From: Palsa-965 sp044448685 | GTDB lineage: Bacteria > Bacteroidota > Bacteroidia > Palsa-965 | Length of the DNA stretch: 64,000 bases | Direction: 5' to 3' | NCBI GenBank assembly: GCA_044448685.1 | Contig: JBIOHC010000008.1 | Location: 39,201 to 103,200, forward strand | Shown here: one piece after another, positions 51,984 through 61,120 of the stretch | Layout: every line of letters begins with the position of its first letter | How positions within the stretch are numbered: the first letter of the stretch is position 1 | The notes under the pieces: model-generated | What the model saw: only the letters and a program-made list of their open reading frames with translations | Told to the model about the DNA's origin: nothing | The model's database searches: none | Program-made: the position numbers and the translations under genes

Positions 51984-53876
51984 TCAGATTTTACCAAGCT
52001 TGATTTCTTCCACCACTGAAGGGTCGAGTAGGGTGGAAGTGTCGCCAAGATTCGAAATATCTCCTTCTGCGACTTTTCGGAGTATTCTTCTCATGATCTT
52101 ACCGGATCGGGTTTTAGGTAACCCGCTAACAATCTGAATCTTGTCCGGTTTGGCAATTGAGCCTATGACTTTGACAACTTCTGCCAGAATTTCCAGCCTG
52201 AGAGAATCATGATTTTTGAGGGTATTGGTTGAAATTACATAGGCATAAATTCCTTGTCCTTTGATGTCATGCGGGTATCCAACAACGGCTGATTCGACAA
52301 CATCCGCATGCATATTGATTGCATTTTCAACTTCAGCAGTGCCGATTCGATGTCCTGAAACATTGATCACATCATCCACTCTTCCGGTAATACGATAATT
52401 CCCTTTTTCATCTCTTCTGCATCCGTCGCCTGTAAAATACAGATCAGGATAGGTTGCAAAGTAGGCCAGACGGCAGCGTTCATGATCACCATATGTTGTG
52501 CGGACTATTCCGGGCCAGGGAAACTTAATGCACAAATTCCCTTCCACGCCATTTCCTGTTATTTCCACGCCCTTATCATCCACCAAAACAGGCTGTACAC
52601 CCGGCAATGGCAGGGTTGCAAATCCGGGTTTGGTGGGAGTGATGCCACCCAGAGGGGATATCATAATGCCTCCTGTTTCGGTTTGCCACCAGGTGTCGAC
52701 AATGGGGCAGCGCCCTTTCCCGATATTGGTATGATACCAATTCCAGGCTTCTTCATTGATCGGTTCACCCACACTTCCGAGTAAACGAAGTGAGGTAAGT
52801 TTATACGGTTTGATTATTTCCGTACCGGCAGCTTCCAGCGCCCTGATGGCTGTAGGTGCAGTATAAAAGATATTGACCTGATGCTTGTCAATGATTTTCC
52901 AGAATCGACCGGCGTCAGGCCAGGTTGGTATACCTTCAAAAATAACAGAACTGGCTCCGGCCAATAAAGGGCCATAAACAATATAGCTGTGGCCTGTAAT
53001 CCAGCCTATATCAGCAGTACACCAAAACAGCTCGCCGGGTTTATATTGAAAGACATTCTCAAATGTATAACAGGTATATACCATGTATCCGCCACAGGTA
53101 TGTACAACACCTTTGGGTTTGCCGGTTGACCCGGAAGTATAGAGAATGAAAAGCATATCTTCCGCATCCATCGGTTCTGGCGGACAATAAGCTGTAACCT
53201 GCTTCATTTCTTCCTCCCAGTTAAGATCTCTTCCGGCCTTGCAGGTGACAGTGGTTCCGGTACGGTTATATACAATAACTTTTTCAACGGCCGGGCATGT
53301 CTCAAGTGCTTCATCAACCACACTTTTGATTGGAATAACCTTGGGGCCTCTGTAAGCTCCGTCGGATGTTACAATAATACGGCAATCCGCATCCTGAATC
53401 CGCCCGGCCAGAGAAGATGCTGAAAATCCACCGAAAACAACAGAATGAACAGCTCCTATACGGGCGCATGCAAGCATTGCAACCACAGCCTGGGGCACCA
53501 TAGGCATATAAATACAGATTCTGTCACCCTTTTTCGCTCCTTGTTTTTTGAGGACATTTGCAAACCGGCACACCTCTTCAAATAAGTGACTGTAGGTATA
53601 TGTTACCGAAGCTTCTTCGACATTGTTGGATTCCCAGATATAAGCCGTCTTGTCCCCATTCTTATCCAGGTGTCTGTCCAGACAGTTCACCGTAATGTTG
53701 AACTTTGCATTCAGGAACCAGCGTATATCGGGTTTTTTAAAATCCCATTCCAGAACCGTATCCCACTTTTTACTCCAGATGAACTCATCTGCAACAGCAG
53801 CCCAGAAAGCCTCAGGTTGTTCAATGCTTTTTTTGTATTCGGAATGATACTGTTCCAGAGAAGTTATACGGCTCAT
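51984..53876 (-). CDS. acsA: Acetyl-CoA synthetase (AMP-forming)
   Basis: 630 aa, normal length. Activates acetate via acetyl-AMP. Seen: 'IYMPMVPQAVVAMLACARIGAVHSVVFGGFS', P-loop 'LFILYTSGSTGKPKGVVHT', 'DTWWQTETGGIMISPL', 'YFTGDGCRRDEKGNYRITGRVDDVINVSGHRIGTAEVE', and the acetylatable Lys in 'LPKTRSGKIMRRIL'. Preceded by a 147-bp gap with no feature beyond a weak TATTTTAG core. Confidence 0.96.
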   Translation of the reverse strand: MSRITSLEQYHSEYKKSIEQPEAFWAAVADEFIWSKKWDTVLEWDFKKPDIRWFLNAKFNITVNCLDRHLDKNGDKTAYIWESNNVEEASVTYTYSHLFEEVCRFANVLKKQGAKKGDRICIYMPMVPQAVVAMLACARIGAVHSVVFGGFSASSLAGRIQDADCRIIVTSDGAYRGPKVIPIKSVVDEALETCPAVEKVIVYNRTGTTVTCKAGRDLNWEEEMKQVTAYCPPEPMDAEDMLFILYTSGSTGKPKGVVHTCGGYMVYTCYTFENVFQYKPGELFWCTADIGWITGHSYIVYGPLLAGASSVIFEGIPTWPDAGRFWKIIDKHQVNIFYTAPTAIRALEAAGTEIIKPYKLTSLRLLGSVGEPINEEAWNWYHTNIGKGRCPIVDTWWQTETGGIMISPLGGITPTKPGFATLPLPGVQPVLVDDKGVEITGNGVEGNLCIKFPWPGIVRTTYGDHERCRLAYFATYPDLYFTGDGCRRDEKGNYRITGRVDDVINVSGHRIGTAEVENAINMHADVVESAVVGYPHDIKGQGIYAYVISTNTLKNHDSLRLEILAEVVKVIGSIAKPDKIQIVSGLPKTRSGKIMRRILRKVAEGDISNLGDTSTLLDPSVVEEIKLGKI

Positions 53877-53961
53877 TAAAGGAAGAATAAGAAGATGTTA
53901 ATACGGATATTCCTTGACTAAAATAAGGGTTTTTGAACAGACAGCAAATGATAAAGGCAGT

Positions 53962-54312
53962 TTAGCGGAAGAGTTCCCGGAGCCTTTCAGCAGGCCTGGC
54001 AATCACGGCTTTGTTGCCCCGTATTACGATTGGGCGTTCCATCAGAACAGGATATTTTAGTAAGGCTTTAATCCATTGCTCTTCAGTCATCTTCTTATCG
54101 GCAAATTTCTCCCTGTAGACGGTTTCCCCTCTCCGGATTATTTCGGAGGCTTTCATCCCCAGCTTATGTAAAATACCCCGTATCTCTTCTTCCGAAGGGG
54201 TGTTAATGAGGTATTCAATGACATCGGCTTTCACCTTCATCTCATCCAGTATACACATAGCATCCCGGCTCTTGGAACAACGGTTATTGTGGTATATTGT
54301 TAAAGATGCCAT
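53962..54312 (-). CDS. arsC: ArsC/Spx-family arsenate reductase-like protein
   Basis: 116 aa. Thioredoxin-fold ArsC: catalytic Cys in 'IYHNNRCSKSRDAMCILDE', then 'VIEYLINTPSEEEIRGILHKLGMKASEIIRRGE' and the Arg/Pro block 'YPVLMERPIVIRGNKAVIARPAERL'. Reduces arsenate with glutaredoxin in characterised members. No other ars genes are present, so a general reductase role is possible. It starts 14 nt after prfB and probably shares its transcript. Confidence 0.88.
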   Translation of the reverse strand: MASLTIYHNNRCSKSRDAMCILDEMKVKADVIEYLINTPSEEEIRGILHKLGMKASEIIRRGETVYREKFADKKMTEEQWIKALLKYPVLMERPIVIRGNKAVIARPAERLRELFR

Positions 54313-54326
54313 CTTATGTCTTATGT

Positions 54327-55419
54327 CTAATAAGCGTCCCCATATTCCATCAGGTAAGCTTTGATGAAATCATTCAGATCCCCGTCCATTACTCCCTGTA
54401 CATCCGAAGTTTCTTTTCCGGAACGCAGGTCTTTTACAAGTTTATAAGGATGGAACACATAGTTTCTGATTTGTGAACCCCATTCTATCTTCTTTTTATT
54501 GCCTTCTATGGCAGCAATGCTTTCCATTCGCTTCCGCATTTCAGCTTCATAAAGCTGGGATTTTAGAAGGCGTATGGCATTTTCCTTATTCTGAAGCTGG
54601 GAACGGCTTTCCTGGTTCTTAATGATGATACCTGAAGGCTTGTGATAAAGTCTGACCGCTGTTTCAACTTTGTTTACATTCTGGCCTCCTGCACCCCCTG
54701 AACGAAAGGTCTCGAATTCCACTTCTGACATATTCACTTCTATCTGAATGGAGTCATCAATGAGTGGATATGCATAGACGGAGGCGAAAGATGTATGCCT
54801 TTTGGCATTGGAATCAAAAGGTGAAATACGGACGAGACGGTGAACTCCGTTTTCTCCTTTCAGGTAACCGAATGCATATTCCCCTTCAAATTCAAGGGTG
54901 ACGGATTTAATGCCGGCCACATCTCCATCAGAACGATCCGTTTCCTTTATTTTGAAGCCGTTCTTTTCTCCCCACATGATATACATCCTCATCAGCATGG
55001 CAGCCCAGTCACAGCTTTCAGTTCCTCCGGCACCGGAATTAATTTGGAGGACACAGCCCAGATGATCTTCTTTTCCGCTAAGCATGTTCTTGAACTCCAG
55101 CTCTTCCAGCTGATGCCGAGTATCCTCAAACTGGACATGCAAATCCTCCTCACCGGCATCGCCGGCTTTGTAGAATTCAAACATGGTTCTGAGATCTTCC
55201 ACACTCTTGAGGAGTTTGGTATACCCATCCGTCCATGATTTGGTATTACGCAGCTCTTTCAGGACAGTTTCCGCCTTCTTGGAATCATTCCAAAAGTCGG
55301 GAGCCTGGGTCTTTACTTCGAGGTCGGAAATTTCGGCTTGTTTGCGATCGATGTCAAAGATGCCTCCTCAACGCGTCAGAGCGATCACTGAAGTCTTTGA
55401 TTTGTTCTAAGGTTATCAT
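54327..55419 (-). CDS. prfB: Peptide chain release factor 2 (programmed +1 frameshift)
   Basis: 363 aa after a +1 shift. The short first frame starts at ATG 55419 (MITLEQIKDFSDRS...LRRHL) and meets TGA at 55354-55356; slipping on CTT-TGA-C resumes as D-I-D-R-K-Q-A-E-I-S in the frame that carries the rest. The body has codon-recognition tripeptide SPF ('RLVRISPFDSNAKRH') and catalytic 'RSGGAGGQNVNKVETA'. It recognises UGA and UAA stops. The plain open frame alone (54327-55202) would lack the N-terminus. The message is probably nearly leaderless. Confidence 0.96.
55354..55368 (-). promoter_or_regulatory. Programmed +1 frameshift signal of prfB
   Basis: Reads AGGAGG-CAT-CTT-TGA followed by C. 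The internal Shine-Dalgarno-like AGGAGG is at 55363-55368, the slippery CTT at 55357-55359 and the UGA at 55354-55356, the classical autoregulatory arrangement sensing RF2 level. Confidence 0.93.
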
Positions 55420-55425
55420 AGAGGC

Positions 55426-55446
55426 CAAAGATAATAATTATCTTTG
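55426..55446. promoter_or_regulatory. Palindromic divergent core promoter
   Basis: CAAAGATAA (55426-55434) and TTATCTTTG (55438-55446) are perfect inverted 9-mers with a 3-bp spacer. Each arm contains a TATCTTTG -7 core, one for prfB (6 nt before its ATG) and one for the membrane-protein gene (3 nt before its ATG at 55450). Confidence 0.6.
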
Positions 55447-55449
55447 CAC

Positions 55450-55947
55450 ATGGACTCATCTGTTGCCGAAACCCCGAATGGATCTGATTATTTCATTACC
55501 GCTGATGCCGGGTTTTGTCATATCCTTCCCGGAAATATTATCATTACATCCCTGCCTACCTACCAGGAACTCCCTCCTGCCAGGGACAGAAAGAATTGGA
55601 CAGCCCTTACAGCAGGATCTTTGGGTGTAGCTTTTGGCTCATTCCTGATGTTCAATTTTTTCAAAGCGGGACTAACATTAATGGGTACAATGTTTTTCCT
55701 GGCAATGCTTTTTGCCACCAAGGCACTTGTAGAGGTGGCCCGGTATACAACTGTAATGAATATTGAACGGGACAAGTTACTTTCAATAGAAGTGTGTAAA
55801 CCAAGGTTAGGGTATATCTATCTGCGTATCAGCTATACAAATAAAGCCGGAAACATCGCATGGAGAAAAATAAAGCTGTATGATTCCGCACAAAATGAAA
55901 CACATGCGCTGGAGTTACTTAAAAACAACGGACTGATCCGTTCTTAG
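55450..55947 (+). CDS. Small membrane protein with PH-like domain pattern, unknown function
   Basis: 165 aa from ATG 55450 (an in-frame TTG at 55444 lies inside the -7 core). A soluble beta N-terminus ('DYFITADAGFCHILPGNIIITSLPTYQ'), a paired hydrophobic segment about 50-95 ('WTALTAGSLGVAFGSFLMFNFF', 'LMGTMFFLAMLFATKALVEVA'), and a C-terminal beta/helix part ('MNIERDKLLSIEVCKPRLGYIYLRISYTNKAG'). Family not recognised. Converges on recX with a 4-nt overlap. Confidence 0.72.
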   Translation: MDSSVAETPNGSDYFITADAGFCHILPGNIIITSLPTYQELPPARDRKNWTALTAGSLGVAFGSFLMFNFFKAGLTLMGTMFFLAMLFATKALVEVARYTTVMNIERDKLLSIEVCKPRLGYIYLRISYTNKAGNIAWRKIKLYDSAQNETHALELLKNNGLIRS

Positions 55948-56435
55948 TCACCCTCTTTTTCTCCAAGGAGTGCCCATATAAGTTCCTGCTCAAATCCTCG
56001 GGAAATGGCATATTGAGCCTGTTTATATTTTTTCCGGAATGGATTGGACGAGGTTATTTTTTTACCGTATGTACTCAGTAGTTTCTGCAGGGTTTTTCTA
56101 TACTCATCCTCGTCAATCTCAAGCATGGCTTTTCGGATACAATAATCGGATATATGTCTCTGCTTCAGCTCATTCTTTATTTTCTGCCTGCCCCATTTTT
56201 TGATTCTGAACTTTCCTCCGGCATAGGTACGGGCGAAACGCTCTTCATCAATGAAACCCTGTGAAATCAGTTCGGAAATGATTTGTTCAACCGGCTCTTT
56301 CCAAAGTCCCCATTCATACAGCTTATTCCTGACCTCCTGCTGGCAGCGTTCCTGATAAGCACACCAGGCGGCAGCTTTTTCAAGCGCTTTTTTAGGGTCA
56401 GTCAGCTTCGTTTTTTGCCTGTCGGAAGGAGCCAT
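55944..56435 (-). CDS. recX: Regulatory protein RecX
   Basis: 163 aa. Three-helix repeats typical of RecX: 'ALEKAAAWCAYQERCQQEVRNKLYEWG', 'IISELISQGFIDEERFARTYAGGKFRIKKWGRQKIKNELKQRHIS' and 'RGFEQELIWALLGE'. It modulates RecA filaments. recA is not in this window. Confidence 0.9.
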   Translation of the reverse strand: MAPSDRQKTKLTDPKKALEKAAAWCAYQERCQQEVRNKLYEWGLWKEPVEQIISELISQGFIDEERFARTYAGGKFRIKKWGRQKIKNELKQRHISDYCIRKAMLEIDEDEYRKTLQKLLSTYGKKITSSNPFRKKYKQAQYAISRGFEQELIWALLGEKEGD

Positions 56436-56608
56436 AGGATTTGACCGGAACTTATGAAATTGGGTAACCGGATAGGACGAATATAACCATTCGTTTTAAA
56501 CAGATAATAAACAACTCATGTAAATCCGGACAGCATTCTGGTCTGTTTTGTTCATTCCTGACTTTTAATTAGATTGCAGGGATTACTAACCCTCTAATAA
56601 ACTTAAAG

Positions 56609-57037
56609 ATGGACGCAATTACCCCCATTGACCAGCATACGGACTCTTCCGATGAGGATTTTGATGCTGCAATTGATGAATTATACAAAGCATCCAAATG
56701 GATGAAATTTCTGGCTATCCTCGGTTTTATTGGAGTAGGGATGATGGCTCTTGCCGGTTTGTTCTCTCTGGCTGCTCCCGGTGGGAGGGGTATGGTTGTG
56801 ATGATATTCCTGCTACTGATGGCAGTGATAATTTTTATTCCCTGCCGTTTTCTCTATAAGTATGCTCAGGGAGCCCATAATTTTGTACGCACTCAGAATG
56901 GGGAAAAACTGGAAGAAGCACTGGCCTATCAGCGCTCTTTGTGGAGGTTTACAGGGGTGATGTATCTTATCTATATCGTCTTGATGGCTTTGGGATTGCT
57001 ATTCGGATTTAACTCAAAAATGTTCTCATCTTATTAA
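56609..57037 (+). CDS. DUF5362-like small membrane protein
   Basis: 142 aa. Acidic N-terminus, then four predicted helices in the membrane ('MKFLAILGFIGVGMMALAGLF', 'GMVVMIFLLLMAVIIFIPCRFLY', 'FTGVMYLIYIVLMALGLLFGF') with a conserved loop 'KYAQGAHNFVRTQNGEKLEEALAYQRSLWRFTG'. The Bacteroidota DUF5362 family matches this layout; function unknown. Followed by a related gene 13 nt later. Confidence 0.78.
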   Translation: MDAITPIDQHTDSSDEDFDAAIDELYKASKWMKFLAILGFIGVGMMALAGLFSLAAPGGRGMVVMIFLLLMAVIIFIPCRFLYKYAQGAHNFVRTQNGEKLEEALAYQRSLWRFTGVMYLIYIVLMALGLLFGFNSKMFSSY

Positions 57038-57050
57038 TAAATATCAAACA

Positions 57051-57512
57051 ATGGAAAATTCCACAGATGGTTTTTCTGTAAGACCCGATCAGAATAAAAC
57101 GATCAGCGTACTCGGCACGGATTATCTCAACCGAACAGTACCCTGGCTAAGGGCTATTGCTATTATCGGCTTTGTATTGGGGCTTTACAGTCTTGGTAAA
57201 TCACTCGTTACCTGGGATGCCATGGAACGGGTAGCATCCATTTATCCCATACCGGGGATCCAGTATTTCAGTCCGGCTGCAGCGATTTTGGGACTTATTT
57301 CCTCCTACTTCCTTTTAATGTATGCCCAAAAATTAGGCACTTTTGGAAGAGAAGGTGGTAACCTGAACCTCCGTAAAGCGTTTACCAACCAGAAAGTTTA
57401 TTATATCTGGAACGGCATTCTTGCCATTCTGTATATAGTACTGGTGATTGGATTCATCTTCTGGATGGCAACCAACTATGCCAGCCTTGGCAGAGGACTC
57501 CGTGTTCGCTAA
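57051..57512 (+). CDS. Paralogous DUF5362-like small membrane protein
   Basis: 153 aa, same architecture as the preceding gene: 'WLRAIAIIGFVLGLYSLGKSL', 'AAAILGLISSYFLLMYAQKLGTFGREGGNLNLRKAFTNQKVYYIWNGILAILYIVLVIGFIFWMATNY'. The loop 'YAQKLGTFGREGGNLNLRKAFTNQK' parallels 'YAQGAHNFVRTQNGEKLEEALAYQR' of its neighbour. Tandem duplication; function unknown. Confidence 0.78.
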   Translation: MENSTDGFSVRPDQNKTISVLGTDYLNRTVPWLRAIAIIGFVLGLYSLGKSLVTWDAMERVASIYPIPGIQYFSPAAAILGLISSYFLLMYAQKLGTFGREGGNLNLRKAFTNQKVYYIWNGILAILYIVLVIGFIFWMATNYASLGRGLRVR

Positions 57513-57515
57513 GCT

Positions 57516-58847
57516 TCAGATCATGCCTCTGGATTTCAATTCCAGATATTTATTCACTGTATTTATGCTTAGGTCTTCCGGCCGGGTAAGGATAGCCTGA
57601 ATTCCGTATTGCCGTAACTCACTCACAATTTGTTTCTTTTCCGATACGTATTTCTGGGCTATTGTACGGAGGTAGATCTCCTCCACGTTCTTGCTTGCAG
57701 CTGTACTATATTCGGCTACTTCCGTATTTTCAAAGAATACAACAACCAGGAGATGAATTTTATTGAGTTTACGGATGATAGGCAAAGCCCGCTCGAGGGC
57801 AAAATAGCTTTCGAAATTAGTGTAGAGGAATAGCAGGCTCCGCCCTCTGACCGTATTCCTTACAGCCAGGTATAATAACTCGTAATTCGTTTCCAGACTG
57901 CTTTCTTCCTGCTTATAAAGCCCTTCAAGTATTTTCTTCAGATGGCCTTTCCCTTTGTCAGCCTTTATGATTGTGTCGATCTTGTCTGAAAAGGCAAGCA
58001 AACCGGTTCTGTCCTGTTTACTTATTGCAATATTGGAAATAACCAAAGATGTATTGATGGCATAATCGAGCAGGCTAAGACCGCCAAAAGGCATTTTCAT
58101 GGACCGGCTTGTATCGAGAACACTGTAAATCTGCTGAGCCCTCTCTTCTTCAAACTGGTTTACCATGAGCTCCGCTTTCCGGCTTGTTGCTTTCCAGTTA
58201 ATACTCCGGTAATCATCGCCCATAACATAATTCTTTATTTGTTCGAATTCATAACTCTGGCCCAGTCGCCTGAGTTTTTTGATGCCATGAAAATTGGAAA
58301 TGCGGCTGAGGGCTTTCAGCTCAAAATTTTTCATTTCTATGACAGAAGGATAGACTGGCACTTTTTGTGAGGCAGGTATAATATGTTTCCGCTCTGCAAG
58401 GCGGAGAATTGTGCGTGTATAAATATTGATATCCTGAAACTGGTATTCTCCACGGCTCAAAGGGCGGAGAGTATAATCCAGAACTTTACGGGCAGAGGAA
58501 GAAAGCATGAATTTGATGGAAAAATTCCGATTCTGAAACTGTACCGGAATTTCATCGACAACATTCATAAACAATGCAATGCCGGAATCATTCAGAATCT
58601 CTATACGCACATGATTCTGGCTACCCAGGGAAAAAATTCTTGGCAACAAACGTTTTGCCTCCAGACCTTTCCGTTTCCTGAAAAGAAGCAGGACATCAGT
58701 GAGTGTAAGCGCAAGAATAAAAACCAGGCCCGCTTGTACAACAGGAAGCCATACCGGAAAGGCAAAGCACACTGCAAATGCGGCTGTAATACCTGATATG
58801 AGGTAGAAAAACCTGTTACATAAATAGATATTCCATCTTATCTTCAT
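57516..58847 (-). CDS. DUF58 domain protein (MoxR-associated)
   Basis: 443 aa. Two N-terminal membrane helices ('FFYLISGITAAFAVCFAF', 'PVVQAGLVFILALTLTDVLLLF'), then the DUF58 core 'YVMGDDYRSINWKATSRKAELMVNQFEEERAQQIYSVLDTSRSM', which leads into a von Willebrand A-like fold with a partial MIDAS ('DTSRSM'). Works with MoxR ATPases in an unresolved chaperone or assembly role at the membrane. Overlaps moxR by 4 nt. Confidence 0.9.
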   Translation of the reverse strand: MKIRWNIYLCNRFFYLISGITAAFAVCFAFPVWLPVVQAGLVFILALTLTDVLLLFRKRKGLEAKRLLPRIFSLGSQNHVRIEILNDSGIALFMNVVDEIPVQFQNRNFSIKFMLSSSARKVLDYTLRPLSRGEYQFQDINIYTRTILRLAERKHIIPASQKVPVYPSVIEMKNFELKALSRISNFHGIKKLRRLGQSYEFEQIKNYVMGDDYRSINWKATSRKAELMVNQFEEERAQQIYSVLDTSRSMKMPFGGLSLLDYAINTSLVISNIAISKQDRTGLLAFSDKIDTIIKADKGKGHLKKILEGLYKQEESSLETNYELLYLAVRNTVRGRSLLFLYTNFESYFALERALPIIRKLNKIHLLVVVFFENTEVAEYSTAASKNVEEIYLRTIAQKYVSEKKQIVSELRQYGIQAILTRPEDLSINTVNKYLELKSRGMI

Positions 58848-59827
58848 CGGGGCACCTCAATGCTTTGTATGATTTCACGAATAACATCTTCTGTCTGAAC
58901 GCCCTCCATTTCCCTTTCCGGAGTAAGGATTAAACGGTGGTTCAGAACAGGGTAAGTTACCAGCTGTATATCTTCAGGTGTCACAAAATCTCTGGCCCTT
59001 AATGCTGCAATAGTTTTGGAAGCACGCATAACCGAAAGAGAAGCTCTTGGAGATGCACCCAGAAATAAAGAACCATTGTTACGCGTGGAGTAGATTATGG
59101 TGGCTATATAGTCTATCAGCTCCTTCTTAATATGAACCTTTTCAATGGTCTCCCTGCAAAGCTTAATATCATTTGCAGTCATAACATGGTTTACATCATC
59201 GGCTACCTTCATCCGAAAGTCTTCCTTAAAACGCTCCAGTATTGCTTTTTCCTGTTCCAGGTTAGGATATTTCATCTTGATTCGGAAAATAAAACGATCC
59301 AGCTGGGCTTCAGGCAGCTTATACGTTCCTTCCTGTTCAACAGGATTCTGGGTTGCAATTACAAAAAAAGGAGCATCCAGGAGATGTGTTTTACCGTCAA
59401 CGGTAATCTGCCGTTCTTCCATCACCTCAAATAAGGCAGCTTGTGTCTTAGCCGGGGAACGGTTAATCTCATCAATAAGAACAATATTCGAGAATATCGG
59501 TCCCCGGTTGAAACTGAATTCGGCGTTTTTCATATTGTACACCGTCGTGCCTATCACATCAGTAGGCATCAGGTCGGGGGTAAACTGAATACGTGAAAAA
59601 TTTACCGATAAGGTCCTTGCCAGAAGTTTGGCAACAAGAGTTTTGGCTATACCAGGCACACCTTCCAGCAAGATATGACCTCCTGAAAGCAAGCCAACCA
59701 GCATTAGTTCGGTTGTCTCTTCCTGCCCTATAATAACTTTACCGATCTCCTGTTTTACCCGCGCAACGGAATTGCTGAGAAAGCCTAAGTCTAACTGGCG
59801 TTGATTTGATGATAAATTGTCTTCCAT
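58844..59827 (-). CDS. MoxR-family AAA+ ATPase
   Basis: 327 aa. Walker A 'LLEGVPGIAKTLVAKLLAR', Walker B/sensor 'NIVLIDEINRSPAKTQAALFEVMEERQITVDG', sensor 1 'FFVIATQNPVEQEGTYKLPEAQLDRF', arginine and sensor 2 'GASPRASLSVMRASKTIAAL'. Acts as a metal-insertion or folding chaperone with DUF58/VWA partners. Second-to-last gene of the cluster. Confidence 0.95.
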   Translation of the reverse strand: MEDNLSSNQRQLDLGFLSNSVARVKQEIGKVIIGQEETTELMLVGLLSGGHILLEGVPGIAKTLVAKLLARTLSVNFSRIQFTPDLMPTDVIGTTVYNMKNAEFSFNRGPIFSNIVLIDEINRSPAKTQAALFEVMEERQITVDGKTHLLDAPFFVIATQNPVEQEGTYKLPEAQLDRFIFRIKMKYPNLEQEKAILERFKEDFRMKVADDVNHVMTANDIKLCRETIEKVHIKKELIDYIATIIYSTRNNGSLFLGASPRASLSVMRASKTIAALRARDFVTPEDIQLVTYPVLNHRLILTPEREMEGVQTEDVIREIIQSIEVPR

Positions 59828-59857
59828 AATTCAGATTGTTGGTTTAAATATGCTTAT

Positions 59858-61120
59858 TCAGGTACAATGCCGGTAAAAATGCTCGAGTTGCTTGTGGAAT
59901 GCGATGACATCATCCGCATCCACCTTGATAACAGTATTCTGGAGACTGTGGTTCATTGAAAAAATCAGGGCGACATCAGCCGGAGGTATTTTTGATTTGG
60001 CAGCGATCTTCGCAATGAGCTTCTCTTCCGGTATGTTGGTTTGCAGATAATATCTGTCACGGATAAAAAGCAGAAAGAGCTTCATTTTCTGAGCGCATAA
60101 TTTAGGGTGATCCTGTTGCTGATAATACAGTGATCCTATGGTCTGTATAAATTCAAGCGAAGTGTTTTCATTAGGTAGGATAAGGGGTATAACCCGCTGG
60201 CGGCGGACAGTTCTGAATAAAAAATAGGCCAGGATAAGTAACAGCATTGTATACCATGCCCAGCGGAAGGAAGTTTGAGACAGGATATAGTTAAGAGGGC
60301 CTGCTGATTCAGCATTATGCCGGTGCGAATATTCAGACGGGAGTTTGCTCGATTCATCCCACCATGTTTTACCGGAAGGCAGATGGGAGAAAGCTTTTTC
60401 TGAATAAGCTAATCCTTCAGGCCTGATCATATGAAGATTGGTAAATATAATTGGATTGACATGAATGTAAAACCACCCCTTGCCATAGGGAAAACGGGCA
60501 AAATTGAGCTTGTCAGGGCTAATGTATCCTAATTGCTGAAATACGATGTTAGTATCACATAATTCATTGAACTTGAAATATTCCCAGTCGTAAGGAATGG
60601 TTTTTCCCAAAAGCTCATAATGAAAATCCCAGCCTTTTTCTGTTGAAAATGAAGGATGGTAAAAGTTAAGATGGACCGTTGAGTCTGTTGAAGCATGGAG
60701 GTGGCCGGTTGAATAATCGCTATTGATATGCAGGGAATCTTCTATGCAGGACGGAAGAGAATGAGCGGCAATGAATCCTTTTCCTCCCTGATGAATAAAG
60801 GAAAGAAGTGAGTCTCCGTCATCAGGATTCAGATAAAGGTCTGATCCGATAAAGATGTAATTCCGGATCCCGCTTGAATCAGGCCGTGCCAATCCCAGGC
60901 GCGGAGAGAGACGGCCAACAACAAAATTATCTTTTCCGAACCTGTCTTTAAGCAGGGCTGAAACAAGGGAGGTTCCGTAAGGTTCCTTACTGGATTGTTT
61001 GTAGGTTTCAGACCAGTTGTGTTTATAGCTGTTTTGATTAAGCCAATAGAATAGAAGCACAAGTACAACCAGGGCACAGCCTATAATGATATATACCGGA
61101 GCATTGCCTTTTTTACTCAA
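59858..61120 (-). CDS. DUF4350 domain membrane protein
   Basis: 420 aa. N-terminal membrane helix ('VYIIIGCALVVLVLLFYWL'), a periplasmic Rossmann-like DUF4350 domain ('SKEPYGTSLVSALLKDRFG', 'YIFIGSDLYLNPDDGDSLLSFIHQGGKGFIAAHSL'), a second helix near 290 ('WAWYTMLLLILAYFLF') and a helical cytoplasmic tail. A usual member of the MoxR cluster. Overlaps the DUF4129 gene by 8 nt. Confidence 0.85.
   Translation of the reverse strand: MSKKGNAPVYIIIGCALVVLVLLFYWLNQNSYKHNWSETYKQSSKEPYGTSLVSALLKDRFGKDNFVVGRLSPRLGLARPDSSGIRNYIFIGSDLYLNPDDGDSLLSFIHQGGKGFIAAHSLPSCIEDSLHINSDYSTGHLHASTDSTVHLNFYHPSFSTEKGWDFHYELLGKTIPYDWEYFKFNELCDTNIVFQQLGYISPDKLNFARFPYGKGWFYIHVNPIIFTNLHMIRPEGLAYSEKAFSHLPSGKTWWDESSKLPSEYSHRHNAESAGPLNYILSQTSFRWAWYTMLLLILAYFLFRTVRRQRVIPLILPNENTSLEFIQTIGSLYYQQQDHPKLCAQKMKLFLLFIRDRYYLQTNIPEEKLIAKIAAKSKIPPADVALIFSMNHSLQNTVIKVDADDVIAFHKQLEHFYRHCT

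Noticed and set aside
54327..55202. prfB as a 291-aa protein from ATG 55202
   Set aside because: The upstream sequence continues the RF2 N-terminus through a classical +1 frameshift site, giving 363 aa.
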